The position numbers were made by a program, and so were the translations under genes. Of a stretch of DNA of 7,568 nt, positions 1 to 5,869 are shown in pieces (position 1 is the stretch's first letter; the number at the start of each line of letters is the position of its first letter). The stretch covers positions 1 to 7,568 of the forward strand of contig DAOUTY010000078.1 in the NCBI GenBank assembly GCA_030668425.1, in the 5' to 3' direction. The notes below the pieces were generated by a model. It was not told where the DNA came from, made no database searches, and was given only the letters and a program-made list of their open reading frames with translations. This stretch comes from Chloroflexota bacterium. Lineage in GTDB: Bacteria > Chloroflexota > Dehalococcoidia > SZUA-161.

Positions 1-672
1 AAGGGAATAAAGCAGAGGCTAGACAGGGACACCATAGCGATGAGAGCGGCGAAGGAACTGAAGAACGGCGACTACGCCAACCTCGGAATCGGCATACCGA
101 ATCTCTGTGCCCTCTATATACCCGAGGGCGTCATCTTCCAGTCGGAGAACGGCGCTCTGGGCTACGGCCCCCTGGTGCTTGAGGCCGAGGTGGAGAAGGC
201 CGAGTTCCACTATGTCGACGCCGGGGCAAGGTTCGTCACCCCGGTGCCTGGCATGGCTATTTTCGATGTCGTCACTTCCTTCGCCATGATAAGGGGCGGG
301 CGCCTGGTAACCATTCTCGGAGGGCTCCAGGTCTCGGAGAAGGGAGACTTGGCGAACTGGAACGCCACCGGCGACGCCCTCACCGGCACCATAGGCGGCG
401 GTATGGACCTTGCCGTGGGAGCCAAACGGGTTATAATCACCATGGAGCATACCACCAAGGAGGGAATGCCCAAGATAGTCAAGGAGTGCACCTACCTCCT
501 CACCGCCAGGGAATGCGTAGACCTGATCATAACCGACCTCGCTGTAATCGAGGTTACACCGGAAGGGCTTTTATTAAGGGAGGTTGCCCCGGGGTGGACT
601 GCGGAGGAGGTGCAATCACTCACCGAGCCCAGGCTTATCATAGCCCCGGACTTGAAGGATATCGAACTGTAA
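1..672 (+). CDS. Fused 3-oxoacid CoA-transferase, 3' part only (B domain), 5' end outside window
   Basis: The reading frame is open from base 1, so this is the 3' end of a longer gene and the ATG at 40 is an internal methionine, not the start. All 223 visible residues align without gaps to residues 270-492 of the complete fused CoA-transferase at 5870-7348, with 187 identical (about 84%, counted by eye). It carries the B-subunit signature: the catalytic glutamate of SENG (GAG at 145-147), then GALGYGP, SFAMIRGG, LGGLQVS, GDLANWN, MDLAVGAKRVI and MEHTTKEG, all typical of the SCOT/AtoA type. The family moves CoA between an acyl-CoA and a 3-oxo acid such as acetoacetate through a glutamyl-CoA thioester. 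By analogy with its paralogue an A domain probably lies upstream. The stop TAA is at 670-672. Cytoplasmic. Family call is secure; substrate is unknown. Confidence 0.93.
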   Translation, partial: KGIKQRLDRDTIAMRAAKELKNGDYANLGIGIPNLCALYIPEGVIFQSENGALGYGPLVLEAEVEKAEFHYVDAGARFVTPVPGMAIFDVVTSFAMIRGGRLVTILGGLQVSEKGDLANWNATGDALTGTIGGGMDLAVGAKRVIITMEHTTKEGMPKIVKECTYLLTARECVDLIITDLAVIEVTPEGLLLREVAPGWTAEEVQSLTEPRLIIAPDLKDIEL

Positions 673-686
673 CGGAGGCACTCGTA

Positions 687-748
687 TGTCATTGCGAGGA
701 GTCCCAATAGGACAAACGGCATCAGACTGAGGCTCATACTACACGATA
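687..748. repeat. Fragment of dispersed intergenic repeat
   Basis: Bases 687-701 (TGTCATTGCGAGGAG) are identical to 7402-7416, the left arm of the inverted-repeat element after the second CoA-transferase gene. Bases 731-741 (GGCTCATACTA) are identical to 7372-7382. The two motifs occur in opposite order in the two places, so this looks like a rearranged or partial copy. It fills most of the 102-base gap between the CoA-transferase and the FrhB-like gene. A small GTCC/GGAC hairpin (701-713) has no T-run after it, so I do not call a terminator. No convincing promoter was seen. Confidence 0.6.
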
Positions 749-761
749 TGAATTGAGGCCC

Positions 762-768
762 AAGGGGG
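762..768 (+). promoter_or_regulatory. Ribosome binding site that decides the start of the FrhB-like gene
   Basis: The sequence AAGGGGG ends 6 bases before the ATG at 775. It directly abuts an in-frame TTG at 769, leaving no spacing for that codon. The ATG at 775 is therefore preferred, which removes two residues from the longest reading. Confidence 0.6.
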
Positions 769-774
769 TTGTCG

Positions 775-1878
775 ATGGAAGCAGGTAAAGGTCCCGTGGA
801 CCTGGAGAAAGAGGTTCTCAACGAGGGGCTATGCGCCAGTTGTGGTGCCTGTGTGGGCATCTGTCCCTATATCAAGGTGGTCAAGGACAGGGTTGCGATA
901 ATCGAGCCCTGTGGCATATCAGAAGGGCAATGCTATGATTTCTGTCCTCGAACGCCCACCGATATTGCTGCGCTGGAGCGAAGGATATTTGGCGAGGAGA
1001 GCCCCGATTCCTCTCTGGGGTCATATATCTCCATCGAGATGGCACAGGCAAGGGATAGCGAGACCCGCTCTCGCGCTCAGTACGGCGGGGTTGTTTCCGC
1101 CCTTGTAACATACGCCATGAACCAGGGAGAAATAGACGCCGCTGTACTCACCAGGCCCTTCGATGGAAGTCTCATGCCCACATCGGTGATGGCGGAGCAA
1201 AGCTCTCAGGTACTGGGGTGTGCCGGATCGAGTTACATCACATCCGCCACCCTGGCAGAGCTGAACAAGGCCACTAAGCAGCCGAGGGGTGCCATTGGCG
1301 TGGTGGGTATCCCATGCCAGGTCATGGCTCTCAGGAAGATGCAGGCCTCAAAACACGAAACAGGAGCAAAGGGAGTAAAGCTCGTTATCGGGCTTTTCTG
1401 CACCTGGGCATTATCCTATAAGGGCTTCAACGAATTCCTCAAAGGTAAGGTCGACCCTTCATCAATCAAGCGAATCGATATTCCCCCTCCCCCAGCCAAC
1501 ATACTGGTGGTACACACCAAAGAGGGCACTATGGAATTCCCCCTTGATGAGATACGAGGGTCCATCAAGCCAACGTGCAACATTTGCTACGACATGACCT
1601 CCGAGTTAGCCGACATCTCAGTGGGAATGGTCGAGGGAATAGACGACTGGAATACTCTGATAGTCAGGACGCCTGAGGCAAAAAGGCTCATCGATAAGGC
1701 AAAGCAAGACGAAGTAATTGAAAGCAGGCCCCTGGAGGAATCAAGACTGGACCATCTACGAGAGGCATCTTTAAACAAGAAGAGAAGGGCCATAAGTGAA
1801 ATAGTGAAGCGGACCGGCGATGAGAAGAACCTCCTGTACTTGCGCCTAAGCGACGGGGAAAGCAGAAAGTTCCTTTAG
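775..1878 (+). CDS. Coenzyme F420 hydrogenase/dehydrogenase beta-subunit (FrhB/FdhB) family protein
   Basis: A 367-residue flavo-iron-sulfur protein. The N-terminus has a complete [4Fe-4S] motif, C20-x2-C23-x2-C26-x3-C30-P, followed by a second cysteine group, C46-x6-C53-x3-C57-P. Then come the FrhB N-terminal domain (QYGGVVSALVTYA; GIPCQ with C181; LFCTW with C209) and the C-terminal domain (PTCNICYDMTSELADISVG, C268 and C271, ending in DDWNTLIVRT). Family members bind FAD and carry electrons between Fe-S clusters or ferredoxin and F420 or another acceptor. It is the first gene of a tight operon with the IorA-like (9-base gap) and IorB-like genes, so the inferred job is to take up electrons released by 2-oxoacid oxidation. 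No signal peptide or membrane segment is visible, so it is cytoplasmic. The electron acceptor cannot be told from sequence: the family also occurs in organisms where F420 use is unproven. Confidence 0.88.
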   Translation: MEAGKGPVDLEKEVLNEGLCASCGACVGICPYIKVVKDRVAIIEPCGISEGQCYDFCPRTPTDIAALERRIFGEESPDSSLGSYISIEMAQARDSETRSRAQYGGVVSALVTYAMNQGEIDAAVLTRPFDGSLMPTSVMAEQSSQVLGCAGSSYITSATLAELNKATKQPRGAIGVVGIPCQVMALRKMQASKHETGAKGVKLVIGLFCTWALSYKGFNEFLKGKVDPSSIKRIDIPPPPANILVVHTKEGTMEFPLDEIRGSIKPTCNICYDMTSELADISVGMVEGIDDWNTLIVRTPEAKRLIDKAKQDEVIESRPLEESRLDHLREASLNKKRRAISEIVKRTGDEKNLLYLRLSDGESRKFL

Positions 1879-1881
1879 GAG
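1877..1881 (+). promoter_or_regulatory. Ribosome binding site of the iorA-like gene, overlapping the upstream stop
   Basis: AGGAG at 1877-1881 shares two bases with the TAG stop (1876-1878) of the FrhB-like gene and lies 6 bases before the ATG at 1888. The overlap supports translational coupling of the two genes. Confidence 0.65.
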
Positions 1882-1887
1882 TTCGAG

Positions 1888-3789
1888 ATGTCAACACTGA
1901 CTGTAGATCAGCCAGGTAAAAGCGTACTCATGATGGGCAATGAAGCCATCGCCCGAGGAGCCATCGAAGCTGGAGTCAATTTCTGTGCCGCCTATCCGGG
2001 CACTCCTTCCACGGAGATTGCGGAATCCCTGGCCCGTGTGGCAGAGCATTTTGGTTTGTATGCCGAATGGTCTACCAACGAGATAGTGGCACTGGAGGCA
2101 GCGGCCGCTGCTTCACTCGCCGGGCTGAGGGCCATAGTGGCCATGAAGCAGAACGGGGTCAACGTATGCTCAGACTTCTTAATGACGATCAGCCTAAGTG
2201 GCACCAAGGGCGGCCTTGTCATAGTGGCTGCCGACGACCCATCAGCGATATCCAGCTCAAACGAACAGGATAGCCGGAACTTCGCCAAGTTTGCCGATCT
2301 CCCCCTACTGGAGCCAGCAACCTTTCAAGAGGCTAAGGATATAACAAAGTGGGCCTTTGAGTTATCGGAGAAGCTCGGCCTGCCCTGCATGATACGAAGC
2401 GTAACCAGGTTATCCCACAGCAGGGGCAACGTTAAGCTCGGCGAGATCCCTGAGGGGAGGCCAGTAGCCCGCTTTGAAGGAGCCTATATTGCAGGTGCGT
2501 TCGTTGCGATACAGCACTCCGCCCTGCATCAGAAACTGGAACAGGCCCGAGAAGCGTTTGAGGAGTCAGAGTTCAACTGGTACGTCGGCCCGGAGGATGC
2601 AAAGTTCATTATAGTCACCAGCGGCAGCGGCTGGTTCTACTCACGAGAAGCGGTTGCAGCGCTAGGACTTGGTGAAGAGGTGGGAATTCTTAAAATCGGT
2701 ACCACCTGGCCTCTGCCTGAGAGATTCATCATTGACCACTTAAGACAGGCCACTGAGATACTTATCGTCGAGGAGGTAGACCCCTTCCTGGAACAAAATA
2801 TAAAGGTTATCCTGTCAGAGCAGGCCAAGACCCTGGGGCCTATCGAAGTCTATGGTGCCAAGTCAGGACATCTTCCAGGGTTCGGGGACATAAACCAGGA
2901 TAAGGTAGCCAGGGCCCTGGCCAGTATAAAAGGGCTGGAATACCGAACCAGGGATGAAGTATACGCTCAGAGGGCAAGCGACCTGGCGCTACCCATCTTG
3001 CCCCCAAGGATGCCCACCGTCTGCCCCGGCTGTCCCCATCGAGCGTCCCTGTGGGCTATAAAAGCCGCACTGAAGTTGGATGGACGGGACGGATTTGTCA
3101 CCGGCGACATAGGCTGCTACAGCCTGGGGGCAGGCCCGGCGGGATTCTGGCAATTAAAGACCCTTCACTGTATGGGGGCAGGGACAGGGCTGGCTACCGG
3201 GTTCGGCCAGCTAGGCCAGTTCGGCTTTAACCAACCGGTGATCTCTGTATGCGGAGACTCCACCTTCTTTCACGCCGCCATACCGGGGCTCATCAATGCC
3301 CGGTTCAACAACAGCAATCTTCTGATGGTGATTCTGGACAACGGGGGAACGGCGATGACAGGCTTTCAGCCCCATCCCAGTTCAGGGTACGATGCCCTGG
3401 GCAGGCCAGCGCCAGTGGTTGAGATCGAGGAGGTCTGCAAGGCTATCGGAGTGGAGGTCAAGGTGAGAGACCCCTTCGAGGTAGACCAGGCCATAGAGGA
3501 CCTCTACGACATGCTTCAGGAGGACGGCGTCAAGGTGATGGTCTTCCGCAGGAAATGCTACCTGGTCGAGTCCAAGGAGAAGGGAAGGAAAAGGGTCTTC
3601 GTCGAACCTGAGAAATGCATAGGCGATGACTGCGGCTGCGCCCGCTTCTGCAGCAGGGTCTTCAACTGTCCCGGCATAATCTGGGACCAGGAGGCCCAGA
3701 AGGCGAAGATCGATGAGGTCGTGTGCACCGGTTGCGGAGTTTGCGCTACGCTCTGCCCAAGAGGGGCAATCGTCGTCGAAGGGGGATAA
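1888..3789 (+). CDS. iorA: Indolepyruvate:ferredoxin oxidoreductase-type alpha subunit (2-oxoacid oxidoreductase)
   Basis: 633 residues, close to the usual length for IorA. Domain order: pyrimidine-binding domain (YPGTPSTE at 36-43, then AEWSTNEIVALEAAAAAS with the expected thiamine-activating glutamate, and DDPSAISSSNEQDSR); a middle domain; a CPGCPHR motif (C379, C382); a thiamine-diphosphate/Mg domain (GDSTFFH from G456-D457 to D484-N485, then GGTAMTG); and a C-terminal ferredoxin domain. The last cluster is canonical (C613, C616, C619, C623-P). The preceding group is unusual: C577-x4-C582-x-C584-x3-C588-x5-C594-P. The family oxidatively decarboxylates aryl or other 2-oxo acids to acyl-CoA, CO2 and reduced ferredoxin as an alpha2beta2 complex. 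The beta subunit follows after 3 bases. Its true substrate (indolepyruvate, phenylpyruvate, or something else) is not fixed by sequence. Start chosen at ATG 1888 behind AGGAG. Confidence 0.92.
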   Translation: MSTLTVDQPGKSVLMMGNEAIARGAIEAGVNFCAAYPGTPSTEIAESLARVAEHFGLYAEWSTNEIVALEAAAAASLAGLRAIVAMKQNGVNVCSDFLMTISLSGTKGGLVIVAADDPSAISSSNEQDSRNFAKFADLPLLEPATFQEAKDITKWAFELSEKLGLPCMIRSVTRLSHSRGNVKLGEIPEGRPVARFEGAYIAGAFVAIQHSALHQKLEQAREAFEESEFNWYVGPEDAKFIIVTSGSGWFYSREAVAALGLGEEVGILKIGTTWPLPERFIIDHLRQATEILIVEEVDPFLEQNIKVILSEQAKTLGPIEVYGAKSGHLPGFGDINQDKVARALASIKGLEYRTRDEVYAQRASDLALPILPPRMPTVCPGCPHRASLWAIKAALKLDGRDGFVTGDIGCYSLGAGPAGFWQLKTLHCMGAGTGLATGFGQLGQFGFNQPVISVCGDSTFFHAAIPGLINARFNNSNLLMVILDNGGTAMTGFQPHPSSGYDALGRPAPVVEIEEVCKAIGVEVKVRDPFEVDQAIEDLYDMLQEDGVKVMVFRRKCYLVESKEKGRKRVFVEPEKCIGDDCGCARFCSRVFNCPGIIWDQEAQKAKIDEVVCTGCGVCATLCPRGAIVVEGG

Positions 3790-3792
3790 GCA

Positions 3793-4398
3793 ATGACTCT
3801 GGAGAAAGACCCGCTGAACCTTATCATAACCGGCGTCGGTGGCCAGGGAAATGTCTTGGCCTCCCATATAGTAGCTTCAGCCGGCATTAAGGAAGAACTT
3901 TACGTTACCGTTGGCGAGACCTACGGCGCTTCCCAGAGAGGGGGGGCAGTGATGAGTCACGTTCGTTTCTCCTCCCAGGCACAGTGCAGCCCCCTGATAT
4001 CTGAGGGCCAGGCGGACATCGTAGTTGGACTCGAACCAGTGGAAGCCTTACGCGTTATGGCAGAGTTCGGTAACCCTAAGACCAGGGTTATCGTCAGCCC
4101 CAGACCTATCTATCCTATTTGGGTACTCTCGGGGCAGGCTAAATACCCTCCGATTGAAGAGATTCTCGGGAATCTTGAAGAGCTGGCAGACAGGGTACAG
4201 GTTGTTGACGTAAGCGAGGACGGCGAGGCCCTAGTAGGCACTAATGTGCTCATGATAGGTGCCCTGGCCGCATCAGGGCTGCTGCCCATTCCTATCGAAT
4301 CCTTCGAGGAGGCGATGAGAGAGATACTTGCGCCGAAGGACCTTGAAATGAACTTCCAGACCTTTAGAAAAGGCATGCAGGCGATGACTGGAGGCTAG
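3793..4398 (+). CDS. iorB: Indolepyruvate:ferredoxin oxidoreductase-type beta subunit
   Basis: 201 residues, the normal size for IorB, which corresponds to the gamma domain of pyruvate:ferredoxin oxidoreductases. It opens with the nucleotide-binding-like loop GVGGQG (14-19), followed by GETYGASQRGG (41-51), the hallmark of this family, and by GLEPVEALR and a C-terminal helical part (NVLMIGALAASGLLPI; FRKGMQAM). It pairs with the alpha subunit, whose stop lies only 3 bases upstream. A GGGGG run at 3781-3785, within the end of iorA, sits at a suitable distance before the ATG at 3793, which again points to coupling. No cysteine cluster is present, as expected, since the Fe-S clusters sit on the alpha chain. 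It ends the three-gene operon; a 195-base gap follows. Cytoplasmic. Confidence 0.92.
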   Translation: MTLEKDPLNLIITGVGGQGNVLASHIVASAGIKEELYVTVGETYGASQRGGAVMSHVRFSSQAQCSPLISEGQADIVVGLEPVEALRVMAEFGNPKTRVIVSPRPIYPIWVLSGQAKYPPIEEILGNLEELADRVQVVDVSEDGEALVGTNVLMIGALAASGLLPIPIESFEEAMREILAPKDLEMNFQTFRKGMQAMTGG

Positions 4399-4399
4399 T

Positions 4400-4421
4400 G
4401 CCCGTCCTGAGTTTCGAAGGA
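4400..4421. repeat. 22-base fragment of the same dispersed repeat family
   Basis: Bases 4400-4421 match 7488-7509 inside the 3' element at 19 of 22 positions, including a 13/14 match over GTCCTGAGYTTCGA. It starts right after the iorB stop. The rest of the element is not recognisable here, so this is a remnant or a shared module. Confidence 0.5.
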
Positions 4422-4435
4422 TGAAGGTGGATTTT

Positions 4436-4468
4436 CCCTCCCTCCAACTCCCCCCAGGAGAGGGAGGG
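4436..4468. other. GC-rich hairpin in the iorB-thiolase gap
   Basis: CCCTCCCTC (4436-4444) pairs perfectly with GAGGGAGGG (4460-4468), a 9-bp stem with a 15-base loop. No T-run follows on either strand, so it is not a textbook intrinsic terminator, but it could stall polymerase or protect the 3' end of the upstream operon message. GGAGAGG-like units recur just downstream at 4491-4497 and 4501-4507, so this may also be a dispersed C/T- and G/A-rich genomic repeat. Confidence 0.5.
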
Positions 4469-4518
4469 CAAGAGAATCCCTACTACTAAGGGAGAGGTTA
4501 GGAGAGGATGAACAACAT

Positions 4519-4590
4519 TTGTTGGGTGGGTGCAGCACTTCCGAACCCACTAACACGTCCGGTGGTAAAGCACTCCAAACGTGCGGGAGA
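4519..4590 (+). other. Foldable leader upstream of the thiolase gene (unassigned)
   Basis: This stretch of the 195-base gap contains two possible hairpins. GTGGGT (about 4527-4532) can pair with ACCCAC (about 4546-4551). CACGT can pair with ACGTG near 4581, with GGTG/CACT pairing inside. The frame of the thiolase stays open back to a TTG at 4519, but the added 25 residues resemble no thiolase N-terminus. I therefore read the region as untranslated leader or repeat remnant. It matches no riboswitch or T-box motif that I recognise. Confidence 0.3.
4585..4589 (+). promoter_or_regulatory. Ribosome binding site supporting the thiolase start
   Basis: GGGAG at 4585-4589 lies 4 bases before the ATG at 4594. 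The protein starting there begins MAEIREAVIVDYARTPFG, a standard thiolase N-terminus, so this start is preferred over the in-frame TTG at 4519. Confidence 0.55.
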
Positions 4591-4593
4591 GAC

Positions 4594-5841
4594 ATGGCTG
4601 AAATAAGAGAAGCGGTAATCGTCGATTACGCGCGAACGCCTTTCGGCGTGGCGAGTAGAAAGAAGCCAGGCTTCTTTGCAGACAAACGGGCCGACGACCT
4701 TGCCGTTATCGTGGTTGAAGCGTTGATAAAGCGAACCGGAATAGATCCAGCCACAATCGACGAGGTCATCATGGGCGCGGTATACCAGGGTGGCGAGCAA
4801 TCAAGTCCCGGCAGAGGCATTGGCCTGATGACCTGTCCTGTCGAGGTCGCTGCGCTGAGTATCGATAGAGCATGCTGCTCCAGTATGACGAGTGCGCACA
4901 TCGCTAGTATGGCCATTCAACTGGATCTGGGAGACATTTACATTGCTGGCGGGATAGAGAGCCACTCCCACTTTCCCGCTCCTCTGATCACCGAGGATAC
5001 CGATCTCGTTGCGCTGGCGGAGGAAATAGGTAGTTCACGCGGGCTGCCCAATGTAAAGATATTTGATAAAGTCGATCTCAATGCCGTGGTGAGTATGGGA
5101 CTCATCGCTGAGAGGCTGGCAGCGATGTACCATATCTCCAGGGAGGAGCAGGACCAGTGGGCCCTGAGGGGCAACCTGAGGGCTGCGGCAGCCCAGAGAG
5201 AGGGTAAATTCAAACACGAGATAATCCCGGTAGAGGGCAAGCTGCCGGATGGCACGGTAAAGCTTGTTGACTATGACCAGGGGGTAAGGCCTGATTCCAC
5301 CATCGAGAAGATACGCAGTCTCACACCTCTCTATAAACCTGACGGAACGATCTGCGCCGCCAGCGCTTCCGATGAGAACGATGGAGCCGCAGTGGCAGTG
5401 TTGATGTCAAAGGAGAAGGCGGAGGGGTTGAGTTTGGTGCCAATGGTCACCATAAGGAGTATGGCGTGGGTGGGAGTTGCCCCTGAGATCATGGGCTACG
5501 GTGCTGCCGTGGCGTCCAGAAAGGCTCTGGAAAGAGCAGGGCTATCCATTGACGATATAGATCTCGTAGAGATAAACGAGGCTTTCACCGTGCTGCCGTT
5601 GCTGCAAATAAAGGAGATGGGGATAGACCCAGAGAAGGTGAATGTCAATGGCGGTGCCTGTTGCATCGGCCATCCCACCGGAGCGAGTGGCATGCGTGTG
5701 CTTGGTACTTTAGCCTATGAGATGAATCGTAGAAGAGCCAGATACGGCCTAGCGGCCATATGCGGGGCCTGGGGCGCGGGAGCGGCGACGGTTGTTGAAA
5801 GAGAGGAGTACTGGGAAGGCCGCCGCGCTTTCTCCAGCTAG
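4594..5841 (+). CDS. Thiolase family protein (acetyl-CoA acetyltransferase-like), divergent active site
   Basis: 415 residues, a little longer than the usual 390-400. It has the thiolase fold markers in order: EAVIVDYARTPFG; the nucleophile region DRACCSSMTSAH (C94 by alignment with the family's NRxC, with C95 next to it); GGIESHSH; VEINEAF (N328, E329); GGACCIGHPTGASG (H360); and the terminal cysteine in ICGAWGAGAATV (C390). All four catalytic elements (Cys, Asn of NEAF, His of GHP, Cys) are present, so it is probably active. The glycines usual after the nucleophile and around the last cysteine are replaced (S, A, W). Thiolases cleave 3-oxoacyl-CoA or condense two acyl-CoAs. It is followed after 28 bases by a 3-oxoacid CoA-transferase, consistent with acetoacetate or other 3-oxoacid use. 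Chain length and direction are not determinable from sequence. Confidence 0.9.
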   Translation: MAEIREAVIVDYARTPFGVASRKKPGFFADKRADDLAVIVVEALIKRTGIDPATIDEVIMGAVYQGGEQSSPGRGIGLMTCPVEVAALSIDRACCSSMTSAHIASMAIQLDLGDIYIAGGIESHSHFPAPLITEDTDLVALAEEIGSSRGLPNVKIFDKVDLNAVVSMGLIAERLAAMYHISREEQDQWALRGNLRAAAAQREGKFKHEIIPVEGKLPDGTVKLVDYDQGVRPDSTIEKIRSLTPLYKPDGTICAASASDENDGAAVAVLMSKEKAEGLSLVPMVTIRSMAWVGVAPEIMGYGAAVASRKALERAGLSIDDIDLVEINEAFTVLPLLQIKEMGIDPEKVNVNGGACCIGHPTGASGMRVLGTLAYEMNRRRARYGLAAICGAWGAGAATVVEREEYWEGRRAFSS

Positions 5842-5858
5842 CTAAGGCTTCGCCAAGC

Positions 5859-5863
5859 AGGAG
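5859..5863 (+). promoter_or_regulatory. Ribosome binding site of the fused CoA-transferase gene
   Basis: AGGAG at 5859-5863 is 6 bases before the ATG at 5870, which fixes this as the start. The whole gap after the thiolase stop is 28 bases, so the two genes are probably co-transcribed. Confidence 0.65.
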
Positions 5864-5869
5864 CCACAG

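Noticed and set aside
19..450. Long antisense ORF within the left CoA-transferase, with a similar one at 6818-7126 in the right copy
   Set aside because: The likeness of the two antisense proteins follows from the similarity of the sense genes. There is no ribosome site or recognisable family, and the sense strand carries clear catalytic motifs.
40..672. Complete stand-alone B subunit starting at ATG 40
   Set aside because: The frame is open to base 1 and the upstream codons match the linker of the fused paralogue (KQRLDRD), so the ATG is internal.
4519..4590. T-box or other riboswitch before the thiolase
   Set aside because: No T-box sequence, no terminator/antiterminator pair and no known aptamer core could be recognised.
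4519..4593. N-terminal extension of the thiolase from TTG 4519
   Set aside because: The 25 extra residues do not look like a thiolase N-terminus, while ATG 4594 gives a standard one with its own GGGAG.
4508..4604. Small ORF (32 codons) starting ATG 4508 behind GGAGAGG and overlapping the thiolase start
   Set aside because: It could be a coupled leader peptide, but the GGAGAGG is part of a repeated purine pattern, the peptide resembles nothing known, and overlap alone is weak evidence.
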